Shown here: positions 51,015-63,008 of the stretch, piece by piece
Layout of the letters: the number at the start of each line of letters is the position of its first letter
Numbering within the stretch: position 1 is the first letter of the stretch
Assembly (NCBI GenBank): GCA_022829145.1
Contig: CM040764.1
Location: forward strand, 1,736,001 to 1,800,000
Origin: Albula goreensis
Taxonomy: Eukaryota > Chordata > Actinopteri > Albuliformes > Albulidae
DNA: 64,000 bases
Direction: 5' to 3'
Translations under genes and position numbers: made by a program
The notes under the pieces: model-generated
What the model was told of the DNA's origin: nothing
The model's database searches: none
The model's input: only the letters and a program-made list of their open reading frames with translations

Positions 51015-54000
51015 CTGAGGAGGGACAAAACACGCAGTGATTAGATTAGCAAAGCAGCACAGACGGCTCTAATCAAATGCCTGTTCTGTTCCTACCAGGA
51101 CCGCCTTAGCCCCGCCACAATACAGTCATTACCGCTAATTTATTCACATAACTCAATTTAATCACTTGACACACAATTCTATATTTATCGATTCGCTCGC
51201 TCTCTAAAAGGTATGTAAACCGCTTGACCGTTTGTGAAAATATTCTTGAGTATTTATTCTTCCCTTTTTTCCATTCAGAGTTAAGAGGTAAATCCAGGCA
51301 AGCTGTTTTGTCCCTGAGAAATCTAATTATTCATTTTAGTGCCAATAAGAATTGAAATCAGCAGATTCATTGTAATTCCTTCCAGGACTGTGAATAATTC
51401 ATTCTCATTGCTTTTCTGATAACAGCGCTCTGTGTTTTTTTTTCTTTTTGGAGTTACCTGTTCTTTCTTCTAACACACAAAAAGAACAAATCTATCTGCA
51501 GCTGAACAAATTTATATTAGACGTTTAATGTCACCTTGTTTCACCACGGGAGAACAAATATTAGTTAAATTTGTTTGAATAAAAGCCAAAGGAAGATTCT
51601 TTGTGCAAGTAAATTGGGATAACAGTCAAATGTTTTCAATTAGCTACGTTGTAAATGATTGTACAGGAGTGTTAAAGTTAACTGCATTATTTTTCTTTTG
51701 AGCTAAATGCAATTCCTAAACCTTTGAATGATCAATGCAGGGATTTATTTAAAAAGACACACACATTCCTAGAATTATTTAAAACTTTAGTGGGAGACAA
51801 ATAAAATAGTCTTGCTGCTTAAAGTCTAGGGCGTGGCACCCTAAAGTTAGATCTGTGCTATCACCCGCACTGTACATGTATGGGTTGGCCTGTTGTGTTC
51901 AGTCAGTACTGTGAGCTAAATTTACAACAGCCTGTCTGCATTCCTTCCATTATTCCCACCCTGAGCTCAGACAAACTTGTTTGCCTCCCACGGCAACTCT
52001 CTCCCATTGGCTAAGGAGGAAGAAACTGGGATCATGTGACTTCTCTGATTCATGTGATGACAGACCTTCTGTTCTTGACATTCTGCCTGTGTTGCCCGAG
52101 AATGCCGAAGTCAGCATGCACTTTGTTTCTTGCACATGCAGGTGCCCTTGCTGACCAGTAGTGGCCGCTACAGAGCTGTGAGATTAACAGACTTGACTGG
52201 CTTAGCTCCCTATCATGCTCTGGTGAGGCTGGGCCAATGAGGACCTCCGCCATAGGGTTGCTGGGACTTAAATATGTGCACTTTACTGTCTGAGCCACCT
52301 AGAAGTAGCAGCCTGTCCTTAGCACATGTATTTAGCACATGCATGTATTTACTGAAATCCAGCACTGTAATTATCCAATTACCAGAACATTCCCCAGTGG
52401 CTGCTTCAATCCTGTCTGCTCTATACACATAAAAATCACTCTCTTTAAGAGTTTGGTTTTGAAATTCCAGTAAAAAAATATAACAGGTGGGCAGAATGTA
52501 ATTTTCAGAACTTGGCAGTCACACATAGAAGAGAATAAAACACACAGTGTTCCAACAGCCAAAGGTTTTAGTGGTTTTATAATGGTGTGGGCAATGTTAT
52601 CCTGACACGGTTTGGGTACAGCCATACTCTTAAAAGGCTAAGCTGATGCTAATTGTTACTTAAATAGTCACAAGGAATCAACTTCACCCAACGTGAAGGC
52701 CTTTTCTTGCTGAGAGGTTCTTTCAAGAAGAAAATACACCTTTCCACAGGGCACAAGTAATAACGCAATGGTTTGAGAAGCACACACAGGTGTTATTTCT
52801 GTACAACTGTGTTCTCAGTCACCAGGCCTAAACCCAGTCAAGCAATTTCTAGAATATTCTGAAACAAATCCTGATGGAATGTTTTCTACTTCTGTCAGGA
52901 CCCAATTAAACAAATTCAGTTTCTTTAAGGGCAAATGAAATCCAATCAACACAGACTTAATGCAAAAGTTTCCGTTCCAGTCAGTTTTAAAAGAACTGCA
53001 TACACTCTTCAAGAAAACAGATTTTATGGTTTTATCCCAGTGAAAATTCTGGAAAAAGGGGTGCCGATTTCCTCCTACACAATTAGAGATACACTGTGGC
53101 ACAACACCCAACTAAGGGCCACATTTATCAAAGCGTTTTAACATTTTAAAATTTTTGCACATGCAATTTCAGTGATACTTAAATTGCGATTGGAGCAAAT
53201 CAACTATGTCAACCAATCACATGCTCTCTTATTCTGTTTTTTCCAGTTTTGTGTTTTTCAACATTTATGTTCCCATTTCTTGTTCACCCTGCCCTTAACA
53301 TCATAACCGGCATGTGAACGGGACTCTCCCAGTCGGTCGGCTAGAGTGTTTCTGCACGGGTTAATGTGGATTTTTTTTAGGCTAAATGCCACTAAATATA
53401 CATCGATCCCCAGGGTGGTGAACCACATTCTCCAGATCTGGCCAAGATGTTTGAAAAAGAGCAGCTTTGTGGGTCATGAAGAGTGTATGTGGCACACGTG
53501 TGCTGCATGCTTGGGTACCCTGGCTATCTCTATGCCTGGCATACTGGAGCCCTGTGTTAACCATCTAGTACTTAAGATATCTTTTATCAGAATCAACAGC
53601 CTCTTACAATATAAATAAGTAGATAAGTTAGACGAATGAAGTAGACAAACTTTGCAGTTTAATGGTAGTCAAAGGTCAATGGGGCACTGTTCGCTAACTG
53701 TACGAAACTACGAGCTGCCCACGTTCAGAACAGGCCAGTCACCATGCCCTGTTTTGTGGGAGTATCTACAGCCTCCGCTGGCCTCCTCCTTCTTTGTTTT
53801 CCAGTGAGGTCTGTGCGCGCCTGCAGCCTCCCTCCCATTCATAGAGAGCCCGTGGCAATTCCATGTCTAGCTTTCTAAACAGCCTAGATGCCTTTCTGCA
53901 TATTCTTGGGCCGCCGTTCGTGCTGTGGTGAGAGCTCTGATTGGTCGGGAGGCGGGGGTCGGAGGAGGGGAGGGGCCAGTGGGGGTCGTGCCGAGGGCCG

Positions 54001-54929
54001 ATCTCAGACATGGGGCGCTGGCAACAGCCAGGAAGTGATGCGTTAATTAGTCGCAGCCCTTAAATAATGCATACGAGCCGAAGATAGATATCCGCCCCGT
54101 GTTAAACATTAATGTCCTCCACCCGAATTTGGGTCGAGGAAGGATATCTGTTATTAATGAACCCCCCCCCCAGTCCCCTGGGGGGGTACAGAAGAAAGAC
54201 CAGCCCTTATTGAAAATCAGACCAACATGATTAATCCCTCTTCCTCTGACAGCTCTGGGACCAGACTGTTTTTGTTTTGTTGCTCCACCGTTGAGCCCTG
54301 CTGGACAGGGTGACAAACACTCTCGCCTTTTCTCTGCTCCTCACTGATGATGTCTAATTAAAAGGCACAGGGGTCACAAGAGGATGATCTACGATGCCCT
54401 CTCTCCCTACTTTTTCGCACTCGCTCTTCGTCTCCGGGGAGTTCTGCTCTTCCACTGCCTCTGTCACACACCACCCATATTTCAACTCTCTTCCCTCGAC
54501 CTTTGACCCCAGATATGCCCACATCACATCAAAGCGGTTAGTAGCCGCTTGCCAAAACTCGTTCACATTTTTACTCACAATCCGTTGAGACACATGGATT
54601 TTTTATGAAAAGATTAAGGTAAAGTACCATATTGCAAAGGTTCAACAAAGGTTTCAATGGGCACCAGCGCCCCCTTCAGGTCAATCAGACACTCACGGTC
54701 TGAGGTGTCCTCCGCCACAATGTCCATGCTAGCTTTGTTGGCGGAGTGAGGATTGAAAAGAAAAAGTGTTCTAATGAAACAGATTTTGGATTAGTGTGCG
54801 TTGCATGTATGAAGTCTCTCAATTTGACAGAGGAGGTGGTAACGATGACCATGAATATAGCTGAGTGGGGTTTGGGAAAAAATAAAAATGCATTGCAAAA
54901 AAAAATAAAATGAATGAGTGCATCCTCAC
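51015..54929. other. ncan: Intron between the two mucin-like exons
   Basis: This 3.9 kb intron holds one SINE-like copy (52148-52310) and short C-runs near 54165. Otherwise no coding or RNA feature is supported. Confidence 0.8.
52148..52310 (-). mobile_element. tRNA-derived SINE-like element, copy 4
   Basis: On the minus strand the sequence begins with a box-A-like GGTGGCTCAGACAGT and has a degenerate box-B-like TTTAAGTCCC about 25 bases later, as in a tRNA-derived SINE head. The body, seen on the plus strand as GCTGGGCCAA and GGACCTCCG, recurs at 45918-46085 and 13905-13990. This is the most complete of the four copies at the head end. Confidence 0.65.
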
Positions 54930-55601
54930 CTTGCAGGGTGGTGGTCTGTGGTGTGGAGGGGCTCGCTGGTGATGGTTCTGCGACCTCCTTGTCAAGGCCC
55001 ACGGAGCTGCCAGCCGATGGGTGGCGGGTAGCCCGTCCCTCGATGCTCTCCGTCTCCATGAGCACGCCATCTTGGGGCGCTTGCTCGTGAGCCTGCGCCC
55101 CCAGCCCTGGTGGTGCCTTGCTCTCCTCACGGTTCGCCCCCGTCGGGCTTCCCTTGGTCCAGTACCTCCAGGGCCGTGCGAGGGAGCCGAGCAGCCCGGG
55201 GACCCGAGTGTCACCATACTGGGCCCCGAGGGCGGACGGGGCCGGGACGGAGGACGCCGACCGTCCCCCCGACATCGTCTCATCTTCCGCCGGCCGCTGT
55301 GGGGGTGTGGTCAGACTTCTGGGGGCGGGTCCCTGTGGTTCATGGGGGGCGGGGCTGGGTGTTTCACTCCGGTTGACGGACGACCCTCCTGACTGAGTTC
55401 CCACGGTCACAAGTCCCCCTGAGGTCCCTGACGGGCTCCCTGACATTCCGGAGTTGAACGCTCCCTCTTGGCCAACAGGGTTGCTCCGTAAAGTAGGGCG
55501 GCTCCTTTCGGGCGCGTTGGTATTGGACACATGCCTCGTCTCCAAGGTGATAGACTGGGGCAGCCACATAGAGTGAGCTGGTTGGACTCCGGCCTTTTTC
55601 T
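54930..55601 (-). CDS. ncan: ncan exon: mucin-like / glycosaminoglycan attachment region, part 1
   Basis: This 672-nt exon encodes 224 residues of low-complexity Ser/Thr/Pro/Gly-rich sequence, starting KKAGVQPAHSMWLPQS and ending STPQTTTLQ. It follows Link module 2 directly and enters and leaves in phase 1 (acceptor TTTGCAG, donor CAAG/GTGAGG). Several Ser-Gly pairs (NSGMSGSPSG, TSGG, MSGGRSAS) could carry chondroitin sulfate. The Ser/Thr/Pro clusters could carry O-glycans. In lecticans this central region is poorly conserved, so the call rests on position, phase, composition and open frame, not on homology. The exon is GC- and CpG-rich compared with the introns around it. The ORF runs past the donor into the intron before stopping, as expected for an internal exon. 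Confidence 0.87.
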
Positions 55602-56771
55602 CTGCAAAGGGGTTGTTGAAGAGGAGATGATTACAATATTGTTTACTTTAATTGTGTGCAATTGTGATAGTATTGTATAATAACAACACTAACTGTAAAC
55701 TCATACATACCGAATAAATTTACGCCAGACAATGGTCATTGTTGGTTTCTCCCATTTTTCTATTCAATAGATGTATACAAATGAGCCACTTATGACTTAT
55801 TATACTTTTCCTCCATGATTGCAAAATGAATCAACAAAACCATAAGAATAGCAAGAATCTTGAATAATCTGAAGCTTTTATTAAAAATAAACAGATAAAA
55901 CGGTAAAATAAACAGATACTGTAACACTGCAGAATGAGATTTTAATGGATGGGGCTCCCAGCACATTTAAAATGTACATTTATTTTAACTTTGAAGAGAA
56001 GTTTCATCAATTTTGAATATTTCATATTTAACATTTTATACTTTCAGATACACTAAGCCATGTCTGGTCATAATCAATTTTATATATTTAAACTCACAAT
56101 GCCCTGAATGTAACCGCTTTCCTTTCATGACTGTACTGCCCCCTCCATATATTCTATAGCCAGCAGTGTAATTTTCACCAAAGTAAGTTTCAAGCCAAGA
56201 CAATCATTTTATAAAGCAATGGAGGGCAGACATGAGTGACAGATTTCATTTTCACATTGTGACAATGTCAGTACAAGCCAAATAATACTACTGTAGGATA
56301 TAGTGCAGAGTGGGCATTTTAGTAGCTCCATTTAAGATATTTCATCCAATTACAAGACAAGCAGCCTGCACCAGGGTTTTGAATTGCTGTGCCTTTAGTC
56401 TGTAATTCAGCTGTACAAATCTGACAACGGCACAAAAACGCTCACAACTTCCTGTTAGAAATGACAAGTAACCATATTATCTGTTCCTGAAGAATTAGAC
56501 AAGTGAATACGGCTGAGTTGTTTTTTGGCTTTGAGTTTCATAGGCTATGGAAGTGCATGATGGGAAATATGCTAAATCTCAACATGTCTTACAAAGACCT
56601 ACGATGACGTGAGATACTGATTTAGACTTGCTACCATGTAATTTCTTTACTGGCTGGGTTTTGAATCACTAAGTACCTATTGTAAATTTTCTGCTGTATG
56701 TAGGGTCACTTGGTGCTTTAGCGTGTGTGTGGATTTGTGGTGAATCGGGTGTCCTCAGTCCAGCGTTTTAC
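55602..56771. other. ncan: Intron between Link 2 and first mucin-like exon
   Basis: AT-rich intron of 1.2 kb. No gene, known repeat or RNA feature was recognised. Confidence 0.8.
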
Positions 56772-57065
56772 CTCTGTAGCAGTAGGCGTCGAACAGGGCA
56801 GAGGTGTCGTGGTAGCCGGTGCCGTTGGGGTTGCGGTACAGGGTGCGGACGCCGGGTTTGTCCCCGCCACAGTCAGGCTGAGGCTGGTTGATGGGGTACC
56901 GCACGCTGCCGTCGGCCAGCCAGCCCGGGTCGCACTGGTCAAGCCCCGCCTGCCAGGCCAGGAACAGCTGCCCCGTGGTGGCCAGCCGCCCGCCCAGCGA
57001 CTGACAGTGAGTGGAAGCTGAGGACAGGGTCAGCTTCTGATGCACGGAGGAGAAGAACACCTCAC
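56772..57065 (-). CDS. ncan: ncan exon: second Link module (complete)
   Basis: A single 294-nt exon, the canonical size for lectican Link module 2, encodes EVFFSSVHQKLTLSSASTHC through to FDAYCYR. Four cysteines sit in THCQS, DQCDP, PDCGG and AYCYR. The strongly conserved block GLDQCDPGWLADGSVRYPI is present, and GVRTLYRNPNGTGYH contains a potential N-glycosylation site (NGT). The acceptor is TCTAG before 57065 and the donor is AGAG/GTAAAA at 56771. Both ends are phase 1. This domain completes the paired hyaluronan-binding G1 region. By recalled comparison the exon is closer to neurocan than to brevican, aggrecan or versican. Confidence 0.95.
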
Positions 57066-57119
57066 CTAGACGGGGAAAGGGTGCGGGGAGCAGGTTTGGG
57101 ACCACATGGGATGGGTGAT

Positions 57120-57560
57120 GTTTAATGACAGTAGAATAGTTACAGATGTAGAAGAAATGACAGTAGAATAGTTACAGACAGAGTAGAAATGACAGTACAA
57201 TAGTTACAGAGGGAGTAAAAATGACAGTTGAATAGTTGCAGACAGAGTAGAAATTACAGTAGAATGGTTACAGAGGGAGTAGAAATGACAGTAGAATAGT
57301 TACAGAGGGAGTAGAAATGACAGTAGAATAGTTGAAGACAGAGTAGAAATTACAGTAGAATGGTTACAGCGAAAGCAGAGAAGACAGTAGAAAAGTAGCA
57401 GAGAGAGTAGACATGCAAGTAGGTTGGTTGCAAAACGTAGTGAGAGTAGAACAGTTGCCAACAGAGCAGAAATCACAGCAGAATAGTTGAGGAGAGTAGA
57501 AATGACAGTAGAATAGTTTCAGAGAAGTATAATTAGAAGTGAGAGTATAATAGTTGCAGA
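57120..57560. repeat. 32-bp minisatellite in the Link1-Link2 intron
   Basis: About a dozen imperfect copies of a unit of roughly 32 bp lie head to tail. Each contains GACAGTAGAATAGTTACAGA followed by GGGAGTAGAAAT or CAGAGTAGAAAT. Copies degrade toward the right end. The array sits in the 57066-58319 intron, just upstream (in transcript sense) of Link module 2. The remainder of that intron shows nothing else. Confidence 0.9.
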
Positions 57561-58319
57561 CAGAGTAAAGATGAGCAAATGAGAGAAGACAGGAAAAATA
57601 GATTTTCAGTCATGACCACTAAGACTCATTAAATACACACAGTGAACACAAAAAGTATGTTAGGATAAAAATTCTCCCGAGACACACTGGCTGCTCTGTG
57701 CCACAAACACAGTATGTGAGAGATTGGATTTGGCCTGCTGAATGACCCAGATTCAGGCTGTTTAAACTGTATCTGAAAATGACCCATGAAAATGGATCAC
57801 GCCACGGCCGCTGTAAGTCCTGCTGCTGTTACCCGTAATGTAAGTCAGTTCCGAGCCACGTCTTACGGACACCAGCCTAATTTATGTTTCAACCTCCTTT
57901 CCATTCCTGTCTGTATTTTATTGTCCCTGTTTAGAATGCCTTCCCATTGCTTTGGGCCCATTCTCTCTCTGCAGTGTGCTGCGATAATCCTCAGGACTCA
58001 GACTGGCTAAAGCTTCATTTAACAGGCATTGATTCTTTTCGCTCTGACGACCACCAGCTGAGCTGCGCAGCCATGGCGTGGGAAGTCTGCGCAGCCGATG
58101 CGGCAGAGTGCAGACAGAACGTAGGTAGGACGTAGGCAGAATGTAGAACGAGAATGAAGGGACCTGTCGGGACCAAAGACACCTGCCTCTTCTAAACTGA
58201 GGATGACAGAAGGGGATTGTCGGTCATTCGGTCAGCTACACTTCAGGTTTGGAGTGAAATGGAGGGTGCCCATTAACGTTTACCCGTTGTCAGTGGTTCG
58301 TTTTCGAGCTTGAGCGTAC

Positions 58320-58447
58320 CTTGCATCTGCTCGGCGAAGCAGTACGCGTCAAACAGCTCGCCGGCGTCCCTGGTACCGTAACTCCGCACTCCGGGTGAGT
58401 CTTCTCCGTCTCCATAGCAACCCGGCCCGGGAAACTGGACCGCATAC
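58320..58447 (-). CDS. ncan: ncan exon: first Link module, C-terminal half
   Basis: The exon is exactly 128 nt, the conserved size for the second half of lectican Link module 1. After the split arginine codon it reads YAVQFPGPGCYGDGEDSPGV, RSYGTRDAGELFDAYCFAE and QMQ. It carries the remaining two cysteines of the module (GCYGD and AYCFAE). The acceptor is CCTCCACAG at 58448 onward and the donor is CAAG/GTACGC at 58319. It starts in phase 2 and ends in phase 1, matching both neighbours. The role is hyaluronan binding together with the previous exon and Link module 2. No break is seen in this exon. Confidence 0.94.
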
Positions 58448-59575
58448 CTGTGGAGGAGGGCAAGGCGAAACAGGTGTCAAAATGAAGGAGGCGAACGTCG
58501 GAATGAATCAGAGCCTGGTCCGTGCTGGTGGTTACAAATGGTCCAATCAGAGGGGCAGCAGATCTGGATTGGCTGAGAGACGCAGCGCTAAAGGCCAATA
58601 CCAGTGCTATCTGGCTTTCCATATGCTAAAATACCTGGCAACAGGTTTCGCAAAGGCATACAGTGAGGCAGGGGCTCTTGGAGCAGTAAACCAGGGTGCA
58701 GTGCTGTATCTTCTATAGAGTGCAAGTAAACGGCTGGCCTATTTGTTATCACCAAATATTCTAGTTTTATTACGTTATTAAAAAATCCCAACCATTTCTC
58801 TGATGCATGCTTGTAGCTCTGTCCATACGCGCCATAACCTAAAACAATATTAAAATCAAAGATTTCATTTTCATACATATGTCAGCATATCTTTGCGACA
58901 CATATGTTACCCCAGCCGTTCTTCGTGTCTATTCTTTGTCAACGTTCATTGAGAAAGCATAAAATCCTTAAGCTTGCGAGGCGTGGTAATTAACGGTCTT
59001 CATTTTCATAACATGGATTTGAATACAGATTCAGGAATGTGATGAACAATGTGATGGTTTTATAGTGTTGTTTGCCCCTTTTTCATTTCAGAAAGACACC
59101 TGTGGGCTTAGCTGGACGTACATTACATTTATACATTATGTATACTTGCAGCCACACTCATCTAGAGTACAGTTAGGTGTTATCCACCTTAGTTATCGCT
59201 TCATAATGATGCACAGATGTGTAGATACAGAAATTGTCTGGAGCATAATGTACTGAGATGATACAATCGTAAACATTTCCATGCACAGACAGCAGCAATA
59301 ACAATAATAATAAAAATAAATAAAAAGTAGGACATAAAAGAGCATGCTCATCATTCATAAGGGAATAATAAATGAGCCAATCAAAATGCAAACGTGAACA
59401 CTGTCACTGGAGCGTGGTCGCGGTGAGCTGTGGGCTCAAATCCTCCAATGGAAATGTGGAAATGTGAAACGGGGAAATGCAGAGTGTGGAAATGTCGTGG
59501 AGCTGGGTGTCGGTAAACAGGAAGTATGGAAGCTGGTTTCCTGCTGACGGAGGCGCCGGCGGAGAGGACCCTTAC
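58448..59575. other. ncan: Intron inside Link module 1
   Basis: This 1.1 kb intron splits the first Link module in phase 2, as in other lecticans. I see no gene or clear repeat in it. Confidence 0.85.
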
Positions 59576-59751
59576 CTGACGGTCTGGTCGGAGAGCCAGC
59601 CGGCGTCGCAGTTGTCATAGCCGTCGTTGAAGGAGGCCAGCAGCTGGCCGGGCGTGGCGATCCTGGGCGGAGTTCTGCCCGCAGGCGAGCTGGGCGTCCT
59701 GGAAGGAGAGGGCATGGCGGCCGCGAAGGGAGCGGTAGTGGAACACCAGCC
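59576..59751 (-). CDS. ncan: ncan exon: first Link module, N-terminal half (frameshifted)
   Basis: This is the first half of Link module 1, part of the hyaluronan-binding unit. From the acceptor (CAG at 59752-59754) one frame reads [20 protein letters not shown] and then LACGQNSA. The continuation, [20 protein letters not shown] and then [10 protein letters not shown], is in a different frame up to the donor GTCAG/GTAAG. Both frames together give the module with two of its four cysteines. The exon is 176 nt, one more than the usual 175 nt for this exon in lecticans. Removing one base near 59660-59672 (a GGG run is at 59665-59667) restores a residue-for-residue fit. As written, translation would stop at TGA 59615-59617. 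The phase-2 end joins correctly to the next exon. An error in the assembly or a rare allele is the likeliest cause, because the neighbouring exons are intact. Confidence 0.92.
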
Positions 59752-59779
59752 CTGACGAGAGACGGCGGCGTTACGCTCG

Positions 59780-60076
59780 GGGACACACACACACACACAC
59801 ACACATTGACCTTCATAAACACACACACAGATGCACACACAAACTGAGACTCAGCTTACTGACACACACACACACACACACACACACGCTGACCTTCACA
59901 CACACACACACAGGTGCACACACAAACTGAAACTCAGCCCACTGACACACACAAACACACATACACTGACACACACACACTGAAACTCAGCCCACTGACA
60001 CACACACACACACTGAAACACAGAGACCACTGACACACACACAGACACTCACACACAGACACAGACTCAGCCCACC

Positions 60077-60122
<46 letters not shown>
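59780..60122. repeat. CA-rich microsatellite/minisatellite array
   Basis: (CA)n runs alternate with a recurring segment containing ACTGACACACAC and AAACTCAGCCCA. The repeat therefore has a longer imperfect period superimposed on the dinucleotide. A pure (CA)n run ends the array near 60120. It lies close to the acceptor of the frameshifted Link exon. Confidence 0.9.
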
Positions 60123-60124
<2 letters not shown>

Positions 60125-61224
60125 TGTCAATACAACTCAGCAGCACAGCCCAGTTCTTTTCATGCCAGCCCCTAAAAATGACTCGGAGGCTGAACATGAG
60201 AGCCACTCAGTTTATGGGGCAGAGATGGACTGAAAACAGGAAGTCATTGCAGAGGTGGACATGATAGGCTAACTTCTCTGATTCTGGGTACAGGTGGGCC
60301 TCAGCCCTGACGGGGGGTACATATGGGAATCTTTTTGAAGCGTCACTCTCCATCCCAACCCAACAACTCATTACAAAAGCCCTCTTCTCCAGCACGGCAT
60401 CTCTTCTCCCCAAGGAGACAACAACGTAATAATGACAAAAAAATTATACAAAATTTTTTTTTCTTTTCTTCAAGGCTCTGTTGATAGCTGAAGAGAATCC
60501 TTTCAGCTAAGGGCCAATTTGAGCAAGATGGCTCCAGGAGAAATGATACCCACAATCCATTTCATCCCCAGCGTAGTCAGCCGCCCAGTCTGGCTGTGAA
60601 CATACTTCAGAATAAAAAGCGTTTGTTTCACAACTTTTATTCAGTCGCTCCTTTCTTTCTTTTTGGAGTTGTCTTTCAACCTCAAAGTGAGGGAGACTTC
60701 CAACGAATACCTCAAAGTGAAGTCTCCAAAAATACAGACCAAATGGTGAACCGACTAATGAACAAACAAGGCAACAAAATGGCACACATAGAGAGAAGGC
60801 TGACTGTTGGATGGTTTCTAATCTAACAGACCACAAGTTTTCAGGAGCAAGAAGAAAACTGAGACAAATAATAAATTTAAGATACATAATGAAATTTCAC
60901 TCCACTGAGAACTTCCCATTGCTGCAAATATCCTTTTCCGATATCTTTGGAAGTCTCGTTGCATAACTTAATTATTACCATATCATTATGCCTTTATGAA
61001 TAATTCATAAGAAGATATAAGTATAACAATGTGACATATTTAATGTCACAAGTGATACACAGCCCATCAGATTGCATTGTCTGTATACTAATGGGCAATA
61101 TAAAATATGTTATTCTGTTGTAATTAGGGTGATATACATGCTTAATAAAGGCTTTATAATATATGAATATACACATATGTGGGGTAGATGAAATAAACAC
61201 CAACCGATACATGAATATTTTAAA

Positions 61225-61620
61225 AATAACAAGGAAACCCTCAAGACAGAAATCCAGTTTGTCTGAGAGATGAAGGGGCTGGAAATTTACTCTTCGCTCA
61301 ATGTTCCAGAACTTTCCAAATAGGTTCAATGATGTTTAGATTTGGTGATTCGGGAGACCATGGAAGGGGTACGATTTCAAAAAGGTGTTAAGGAAACAAC
61401 TGTAGAATTGTTTTGGAAACGTGGCAACATCTTTAGGAGAAAACGTTTTGGTGCATATGGCTCCCCAGTGTTGCCTTTGTGTTCATTGGGCGTATTTCTT
61501 CGATGCAGAGTAACATTGAAGCTCACTGGCTCAGATAACATGGCTGCCAGCACCTTAACAGATCCACCACCACAATTAACAGCTGTGTGCAGATAATCTG
61601 CGTAGAGGGCTGCCTTTGGA
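61225..61620 (-). mobile_element. Tc1/mariner-like transposase remnant
   Basis: On the minus strand around 61290-61370 the translation contains PWSPESPNLNIIEPIWKVLE, close to the SPDLNxIExLW block of Tc1/mariner transposases that carries the last catalytic acidic residue. Upstream (61540-61600) CGGGGSVKVLAAM resembles the GGGSVMVWG block. In between the frame is shifted and stopped many times. This is an old, inactive DNA-transposon relic. Terminal inverted repeats were not identified, so the ends are approximate. Confidence 0.7.
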
Positions 61621-63008
61621 TTTGCCTGAGCATAAAGCCTCCCAGATGCTGGAAAAAAAGCTTCAATTTAGGCTCCATTTATTTGACCCCTTTCAAAATC
61701 CGTTAGATTGCTCATGTTGCCATAGAAACCCACAACAGTTGATTTCAAAATGTCTTTCGTTGTCGAAACACGTCGGTAATTAGACCTGACCTTAATATGA
61801 AATGCGAGCGCAGCCTCCTAACATATAATACGAGTTATATATAAAGTGTGAAAGGAAATCTCAAGTGAGAATTGCATATATTTAACGTAATGCTTCGCTA
61901 GCTGCACATTTCAATGAGAAGCTGTGATAAGCAGTCAGTTCCCCTGAGAGCTAATTGGAAAGATACTGCATCAACTGATTGCTGAACACAAGCTACAGAA
62001 TGAGAGTAAAAAAAATAAAAATAAAAATAAACAGCACGAAAAAGGATAAACAGAGCTTTTCTAGAGGAATAGGCCATAAATAGAATCTATTGATACAAAC
62101 GCTGGCTAACGAATATATTATATACATTCACTGTCTAATTAGTATTGAGTGGGTAATTTTGCTGACCGTCAATGGCTAACAGCACAGTTTTAACCCCCAA
62201 ATATATGTGTCTAATGGATAAAAGGGTGCATTTCATTCTGCTGACAGCGTTTTATGGGGTGTTTATGGATTCCCCGAGCAGAGAGGACAGTCTCCAGGGG
62301 AAATATAGCGGGGTTTGACATTATGGGCTGTAAAGAAGCTTAGTCATTATTATCCTGTCTTGTTACGAGGGGAAACTCTCACCAGGAAAAAATAGGCAAA
62401 AATAGGGGGGGAATGCCAAATTTTTAGACATCATGGGAAATTTGAAAAAAGTGCAGTTGAAAACTATGTAAAATCCTGAGGGAACTCAAAGTCAGTTTTA
62501 AGGATTTTGGGGAAGTAAAATAAACAAGCAAATATCTCACAGGGTGGTAAGACAAGATAGGGGTATGTTTTTTTATTGTGAAAGAGGGTGTCATGCAGCT
62601 TCTGGGTGGTTTACACAGTGAGACACACGCTCAGGATGCAGATATGAGCCCTGTGATTGGGCGTTCCTGTTCCAGCCACAACATTACTAGCCAGGAAATA
62701 CATGGCTTACAGCCTTGAGGGAACAATAGGGTTAAGGTCATTAGGCCTACTGCTCTCCAGCACCCACTAGTGGCTGATGCTAGCAGATGCATGAAGCATG
62801 TATATGCTGACTTCCTCATCCTCTAACATCATAGGCAATGTGTAATTAGTGATGCATCTGCAGCGTGGAAAGAAGCGAGGGCTAGTCCTGCTTTTGAGTC
62901 AGAGTTAAAGGGTTGCTTGCAGAAACAACAAGTTGGCATGGTAACATTACTGCACATGACTGTATCAGTAGTGTATTTGTAGGGACAGGATTGGACATGG
63001 TTATTCAC

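Larger units (their letters stand above)
59752..63008. other. ncan: Intron between Ig and Link 1 exons
   Basis: This 3.3 kb intron contains a CA-rich array (59780-60122) and a decayed Tc1/mariner-like transposase fragment (about 61225-61620). The rest (60123-61220 and 61621-63008) is unremarkable AT-rich sequence with no supported gene. Confidence 0.85.
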
